Below are positions 6,117-9,009 of a stretch of 9,009 nucleotides of DNA, in pieces. Source of the DNA: Deferribacteres bacterium JdFR-76. GTDB lineage: Bacteria > Zhuqueibacterota > JdFR-76. The DNA lies in contig MTOL01000032.1 of the NCBI GenBank assembly GCA_002011685.1, forward strand, positions 705-9,713, in the 5' to 3' direction. Within the stretch, counting starts at the first letter, position 1. Each line of letters begins with the position of its first letter. The notes under the pieces were generated by a model. The model worked only from the letters and a program-made list of their open reading frames with translations. It was not told where the DNA came from and made no database searches. The translations under genes and the position numbers were made by a program.

Positions 6117-6932
6117 ATGGCTGGTTTCGCAAGGAAAAGGAGCCGTTTGATTCTTCTATTTCTGCTTCTTATTGCTGGTGGGGTTCAGGCAGCGGATGCT
6201 GCGACTGTTGAGCGCGAGATCCGCAAGCGGTTTGAGTTCCGCCCGGGAGGGGACATTCTTTTGGACAATGTGAACGGACGGGTGGAAATCCGCACCTGGG
6301 AGCGCGAAGAAGTGGAAGTGTACGCCCGTGTGGTGTTGCGTTCCAGCAGCAGACGGCGGGCCGAACGCTATCTGGAAGAGGTGGAAATCCGGATGGATCA
6401 CGGCCGGAGGCGGCTAAATATTGAGGTGGACTATCCCTGGCGGAGCGGCGGAAGCTGGCTCTCCTGGCTATTTGGTCGTTCACGCCCTTCCGTTCGCGTT
6501 GATTTCGAGTTGCGGGTGCCCCAGCGCGCAGATCTGGACATAAGTCTGGTTAATGGCTCAATTCTTGTCAAAGGCCTGGAGGGCCGTATTGATTGCCGCA
6601 CCACCAACGGGGATATCCGGGTGGAAGATGCGGGAGGCCAGGTGTCCTGCAAGACGGTGAATGGTGGGATCCGTGTAGAACTGGCGAAGATCCGCGAATT
6701 CGATGAGATGCGGTTCCAGACAGTCAATGGCAGCATCCGTCTTCTGGTGCCCAAAGAACTGCAGGCCACGCTTGAAGCCAGTACGGTGAACGGCCGTATT
6801 CACACCAGCATTCCCATTCAGGTGAAAGGGAAGATCAGCCGCCGCAGTATCGAGGCGGAGCTGAATGGCGGGGGCGGATACATCATCCTGAAAACTGTCA
6901 ACGGGAGCATTTACCTCAAACCGATCGATTAG
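6117..6932 (+). CDS. Exported DUF4097-family protein with VNG rungs
   Basis: A 271-residue protein with a classical signal peptide: MAGFARKRSR (basic), LILLFLLLIAGGV, then QAADA (cleavage about 25-28). The mature part begins with a beta segment EIRKRFEFRPGGDILLDNVNGRVEIRTW, in which the GG-x-I/L-x-x-x-N-x-NG-x-V/I-x-I start is the typical opening of DUF4097 (adhesin-like) proteins. A basic helix (about 76-90) and a W-rich loop (WRSGGSWLSWLFGRSR, 108-123) follow. Then come regularly spaced rungs: VNGSI (145), TNGDI (163), VNGGI (181), VNGSI (203), VNGRI (224), VNGSI (261), with the first at 52. Spacing is 18-22 residues in the middle, one beta-solenoid turn each. No catalytic motif is seen. 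The protein should be periplasmic or surface-located. It ends the exported block and is followed by a strong terminator. DUF4097 proteins often accompany envelope-stress regulators, but none is visible in this window. Confidence 0.85.
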   Translation: MAGFARKRSRLILLFLLLIAGGVQAADAATVEREIRKRFEFRPGGDILLDNVNGRVEIRTWEREEVEVYARVVLRSSSRRRAERYLEEVEIRMDHGRRRLNIEVDYPWRSGGSWLSWLFGRSRPSVRVDFELRVPQRADLDISLVNGSILVKGLEGRIDCRTTNGDIRVEDAGGQVSCKTVNGGIRVELAKIREFDEMRFQTVNGSIRLLVPKELQATLEASTVNGRIHTSIPIQVKGKISRRSIEAELNGGGGYIILKTVNGSIYLKPID

Positions 6933-6965
6933 AATTGGCTTGCCTGGGAAGCCTATTCATCAGAA

Positions 6966-7012
6966 AAAGGCGTTCTCCTTTTGAAGGGGACGGGAGAACG
7001 CCTTTCTTTTTT
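6966..7012 (+). terminator. Rho-independent terminator closing the exported-protein cluster
   Basis: A perfect 13-bp inverted repeat, AAAGGCGTTCTCC (6966-6978) and GGAGAACGCCTTT (6993-7005), encloses a 14-base loop and is followed by CTTTTTT (7006-7012). It begins 33 bases after the stop of the DUF4097 gene. The left arm is preceded by a run of A, so the hairpin could also work on the opposite strand, although no - strand gene is seen near it. Confidence 0.93.
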
Positions 7013-7182
7013 CCGGTTTCGTACACATTCAAGTGAAAATTTCCGGGATGGCTGGATTTTGCCGTCCAACTTTTGCTTTTTCGAGGGCAAAAATCGGGCG
7101 TAAGTTTTAAAAAAGTTTTAACTTGCTTTTGACTGGACCTGCAAGTATATTTTATCGATCAAAACGGCGGATTCGGGGTTTT
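7013..7182 (+). other. A+T-rich intergenic region upstream of parA
   Basis: A 170-base gap between the terminator and parA. It contains several short A/T tracts, an inverted pair TTTTGC (7071-7076) / GCAAAA (7087-7092), a direct repeat AAGTTTTAA (7102-7110 and 7113-7121) and the promoter candidate listed separately. A parS-like palindrome was looked for here and not found. Confidence 0.5.
7123..7151 (+). promoter_or_regulatory. Candidate promoter of parAB
   Basis: TTGCTT (7123-7128) and TATATT (7146-7151) are separated by 17 bases, the ideal sigma-70 spacing, and sit about 32 bases before the parA ATG. A second possible -35, TTGACT (7129-7134), is a better match to TTGACA but only 11 bases from TATATT. 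It would need a poorer -10 near 7151-7156. The A/T-rich repeats just upstream (7102-7121) could serve as an UP element. The call rests on spacing, position and the preceding terminator. Confidence 0.45.
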
Positions 7183-7947
7183 ATGGCGAAAGTAATTGCG
7201 ATTGCAAACCAGAAAGGCGGAGTTGGCAAAACCACAACGGCAGTCAATCTGGCCAGTTGTATTGCTGTTGCTGAAATCGATACCCTTCTGATTGACATCG
7301 ATCCGCAGGCCAATGCTACCAGTGGAATCGGGATCGATCCGCAGAATGTAAAACACAGTATCTACGATGTTCTGATTGAAAATCTGGACATCAACGAAGC
7401 GATTATCAAAAGCCAGATTCAGTTTTTGGATATCATCCCGTCCAATATCCGTCTGGTGGGTGCTGAGATCGAACTGGTGAGCACTATCGCGCGGGAGAAA
7501 ATTCTCCGCGATGCGGTGAAGAAGATCCAGAAAGAATACCAGTACATCTTTATCGATTGCCCGCCTTCGCTGGGGTTACTGACCATTAACAGTCTTACGG
7601 CCGCAGATTCGGTAATTATCCCGATCCAGTGTGAATATTACGCACTGGAGGGACTGAGCCAGCTGCTAAATACGATCCGGCTGGTTCAGAAGCATCTGAA
7701 CCCATCTCTGGAGATTGAGGGGGTTTTGCTGACCATGTACGACAGCCGCCTGAACCTTTCCCGCCAGGTCGCCGAAGAGGTGAGGAATTATTTTGAGGAT
7801 AAAGTGTTCAAAACGGTTATTCACCGGAACGTGCGCTTGAGCGAGGCACCGAGCTACGGAAAACCGATTATTCTGTACGACGCGGTGTCTACCGGAACGG
7901 AAAACTATATGCGTCTTGCGGAGGAGGTTTTGGCGAATGGGCGGTAA
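7183..7947 (+). CDS. parA: Chromosome-partitioning ATPase ParA (Soj)
   Basis: A 254-residue cytoplasmic ATPase of the ParA/MinD superfamily that, with ParB and parS, segregates the replication origin by binding DNA non-specifically in its ATP dimer form. Visible motifs: deviant Walker [10 protein letters not shown] (K11 signature lysine, K16), Walker A' [12 protein letters not shown] (D40), Walker [14 protein letters not shown] (D125), and EAPSYGKPI (221-229), typical of chromosomal Soj. There is no N-terminal helix-turn-helix extension, so it is the short chromosomal-type form rather than a plasmid P1-like ParA. The open frame extends upstream to TTG 7123, but ATG 7183 gives the standard [14 protein letters not shown]-terminus; the SD is weak (GGGG 7175-7178, four bases upstream). 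It is the first gene after the terminator and is followed by parB with an 11-base overlap. Confidence 0.96.
   Translation: MAKVIAIANQKGGVGKTTTAVNLASCIAVAEIDTLLIDIDPQANATSGIGIDPQNVKHSIYDVLIENLDINEAIIKSQIQFLDIIPSNIRLVGAEIELVSTIAREKILRDAVKKIQKEYQYIFIDCPPSLGLLTINSLTAADSVIIPIQCEYYALEGLSQLLNTIRLVQKHLNPSLEIEGVLLTMYDSRLNLSRQVAEEVRNYFEDKVFKTVIHRNVRLSEAPSYGKPIILYDAVSTGTENYMRLAEEVLANGR
7921..7927 (+). promoter_or_regulatory. Ribosome-binding site of parB inside parA
   Basis: GAGGAGG lies nine bases before ATG 7937, within the 3' end of parA. It selects ATG 7937 over the upstream in-frame candidate at 7916, and the resulting N-terminus [16 protein letters not shown] is the one expected for ParB. Confidence 0.7.
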
Positions 7948-8812
7948 ACGGCGGCTTGGCAAAGGACTTGCGGCCCTCATTCCCGATTATTCGGAACCTC
8001 AGAATCTTCCCGTTGAACGGTTTGGTGAAATTCCAGTAGATCAGATTGAACCGAACCCCTATCAGCCCAGGGAGGAGTTTGATCCACATGCCCTGGAGGA
8101 GCTGAAGCGTTCTATTTCCGAAAAAGGAGTGGTTCAGCCCATTACGGTAAGAAAAAAAGACGGCGGCTATCAGCTGGTGGCCGGTGAACGCCGCCTGCGG
8201 GCCGTTAAGGAGCTGGGATATGCTCAGATTCCAGCTTACATCATCCGGGTGGAATCGGATGACGAGATGCTGGAACTGGCCCTGATTGAAAACATCCAGC
8301 GGGAAGATCTCAATCCCATTGATGTGGCCCGGGCTTATGAGCGCCTGATCAATGAATGCCACCTTACACAGGAAGAAGTGGCCCAAAAGGTTGGCAAAGA
8401 CCGCAGTACGGTGACCAATTTTCTCCGGTTGCTCAAGCTTCCGGTGGAAATTCAGGAAAGCTTGAGGAAAAAGGAGCTGTCCATGGGGCATGCCAGGGCG
8501 CTCCTGTCCGTTGAAGATCGTGATCTGCAGCTGAAGCTCTGGAAAAAGGTGGTTCGGCAGAATTTGTCCGTTCGCCGGATCGAGCAAATAGTGCGTTCCC
8601 TCCAGGAAGGAAAAACGGGTGAAACCCGGCCGCGTCAGCCTAAACGGACGCCACAGATCATTCACGTGGAGGATAAATTCCGGGAGGTGTTTGGTACGCA
8701 GGTGCGCATTTATCCGAAAAAAGAGGGGGGAAAGATCGAAATTGAGTATTATTCCGATGCAGATCTGGAGCGGATTTACAACATTCTTGTAGAAAAGGAA
8801 CGGGCTCTGTAA
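7937..8812 (+). CDS. parB: Chromosome-partitioning protein ParB (Spo0J)
   Basis: A 291-residue parS-binding CTPase clamp that loads at centromere sites near the origin and stimulates ParA. Parts in order: the N-terminal ParA-stimulating peptide [14 protein letters not shown] (4-17); the ParB/Srx nucleotide-binding domain (about 31-125) with QPITVR (68-73), [12 protein letters not shown] (83-94, the CTP-binding GERRxRA box) and [12 protein letters not shown] (118-129); the central helix-turn-helix [27 protein letters not shown] (143-169); [12 protein letters not shown] (181-192); and a C-terminal dimerisation region (about 240-291) after a P/R/T-rich linker. All hallmark residues are present and the length is usual for the family. 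It overlaps parA by 11 bases. The next gene starts four bases after its stop. No good parS site is seen in the window; it may lie elsewhere. Confidence 0.96.
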   Translation: MGGKRRLGKGLAALIPDYSEPQNLPVERFGEIPVDQIEPNPYQPREEFDPHALEELKRSISEKGVVQPITVRKKDGGYQLVAGERRLRAVKELGYAQIPAYIIRVESDDEMLELALIENIQREDLNPIDVARAYERLINECHLTQEEVAQKVGKDRSTVTNFLRLLKLPVEIQESLRKKELSMGHARALLSVEDRDLQLKLWKKVVRQNLSVRRIEQIVRSLQEGKTGETRPRQPKRTPQIIHVEDKFREVFGTQVRIYPKKEGGKIEIEYYSDADLERIYNILVEKERAL

Positions 8813-8815
8813 TAC

Positions 8816-9009
8816 ATGGCAAAGACGAAACCGAAAAAGAAACGCCGGATCGTTTCGTTCATGGTGGTTCCGGATGACCATTCGGAACCCATTGTTTTTC
8901 GCCTCAGTGTCCGGACACTCCGGGTTCTGGTGGGCGTCGGGCTTCTGCTGGCCCTGCACATTCTTGCAGGGGCCTTTTTTTATTACCGCTATTATGTGAT
9001 TCATAAGGA
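8816..9009 (+). CDS. Membrane-anchored M23-type metallopeptidase, N-terminal part (cut by window end)
   Basis: An open frame from ATG 8816 runs to the end of the window without a stop (64 codons). It starts three bases after the parB stop. The visible protein has a basic start (MAKTKPKKKRRIV), a beta-like segment SFMVVPDDHSEPIVFRLSVRTLR, then one transmembrane helix (about 41-58, VLVGVGLLLALHILAGAFF) and YYRYY. 'FMVVPDDxSxPIxFRLS' before a single membrane helix is, from memory, the start of many M23/LytM-type peptidases (peptidoglycan hydrolases or their regulators) in FCB-group genomes, where they often follow parAB and precede bactofilin. The catalytic domain is outside the window, so the function is inferred from the N-terminus and context. 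The ribosome-binding site is weak (no clear AGGAGG; GGAACGGG at 8797-8804), pointing to coupling with parB. Confidence 0.6.
   Translation, partial: MAKTKPKKKRRIVSFMVVPDDHSEPIVFRLSVRTLRVLVGVGLLLALHILAGAFFYYRYYVIHK

Noticed and set aside
6937..6953. GGCTT / AAGCC hairpin just after the last cluster gene
   Set aside because: Five base pairs with a seven-base loop and no T-run; the nearby 13-bp hairpin at 6966-7005 is the real terminator.
7071..7092. TTTTGC / GCAAAA inverted repeat upstream of parA
   Set aside because: Six base pairs in an A/T-rich region is expected by chance; no terminator, operator or RNA structure could be argued.
8658..8673. CACGTG core (8663-8668) inside parB resembling a parS site
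   Set aside because: Only the central six bases and about half of the ten flanking bases match the parS consensus TGTTTCACGTGAAACA, the arms are not palindromic, and the bases encode the IIHVED stretch of ParB.
7889..9004. 371-codon open frame on the - strand opposite parB and the peptidase start
   Set aside because: It is fully antisense to parB and the following gene, whose protein motifs are unmistakable. The antisense product shows no recognisable domain and is explained by codon bias.

Overview
The window reads as a stretch of a Gram-negative bacterial chromosome with moderate G+C content (looks near 50-55%). All genes supported here lie on the + strand and are tightly packed. Several features point to a diderm bacterium: a lipoprotein signal peptidase, an Omp85-type outer-membrane barrel, a lipobox protein and several signal-peptide proteins. 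The gene orders ileS - dksA-like - lspA and parA - parB - M23 peptidase fit the broad Bacteroidota/Calditrichota/KSB1-like (FCB) neighbourhood. That placement is inference from gene order and general protein style, not from a search.

Region 1 (1-2111) is housekeeping. It holds the 3' end of isoleucyl-tRNA synthetase, a DksA/TraR zinc-finger protein, lspA (start corrected to a GTG at 592) and an RluD-family 23S rRNA pseudouridine synthase. The genes are separated by 15, 1 and 5 bases, so they are probably one transcript.

Region 2 (2225-6932) is the unusual part. It contains five consecutive genes, each starting with an export signal: a barrel-only Omp85-superfamily outer-membrane protein, a LiaF-like 'toast-rack' beta-repeat protein, a DUF4097-like beta-repeat protein, a small LppM-like lipoprotein, and a second DUF4097 protein with seven near-regular V/T-N-G rungs. 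A strong hairpin plus T-run (6966-7012) closes the block. Together they look like an envelope module of outer-membrane barrel, lipoprotein and three periplasmic or surface beta-solenoids. No function is established from the sequence.

Region 3 (7013-9009) starts with an A+T-rich intergenic region holding a plausible promoter. It continues with parA (soj) and parB (spo0J), which overlap by 11 bases, and then the first 64 codons of a membrane-anchored M23-type peptidase cut off by the window end. This is a chromosome-segregation locus coupled to a probable cell-wall hydrolase.

No tRNA, rRNA, CRISPR array, insertion sequence or integrase was seen.
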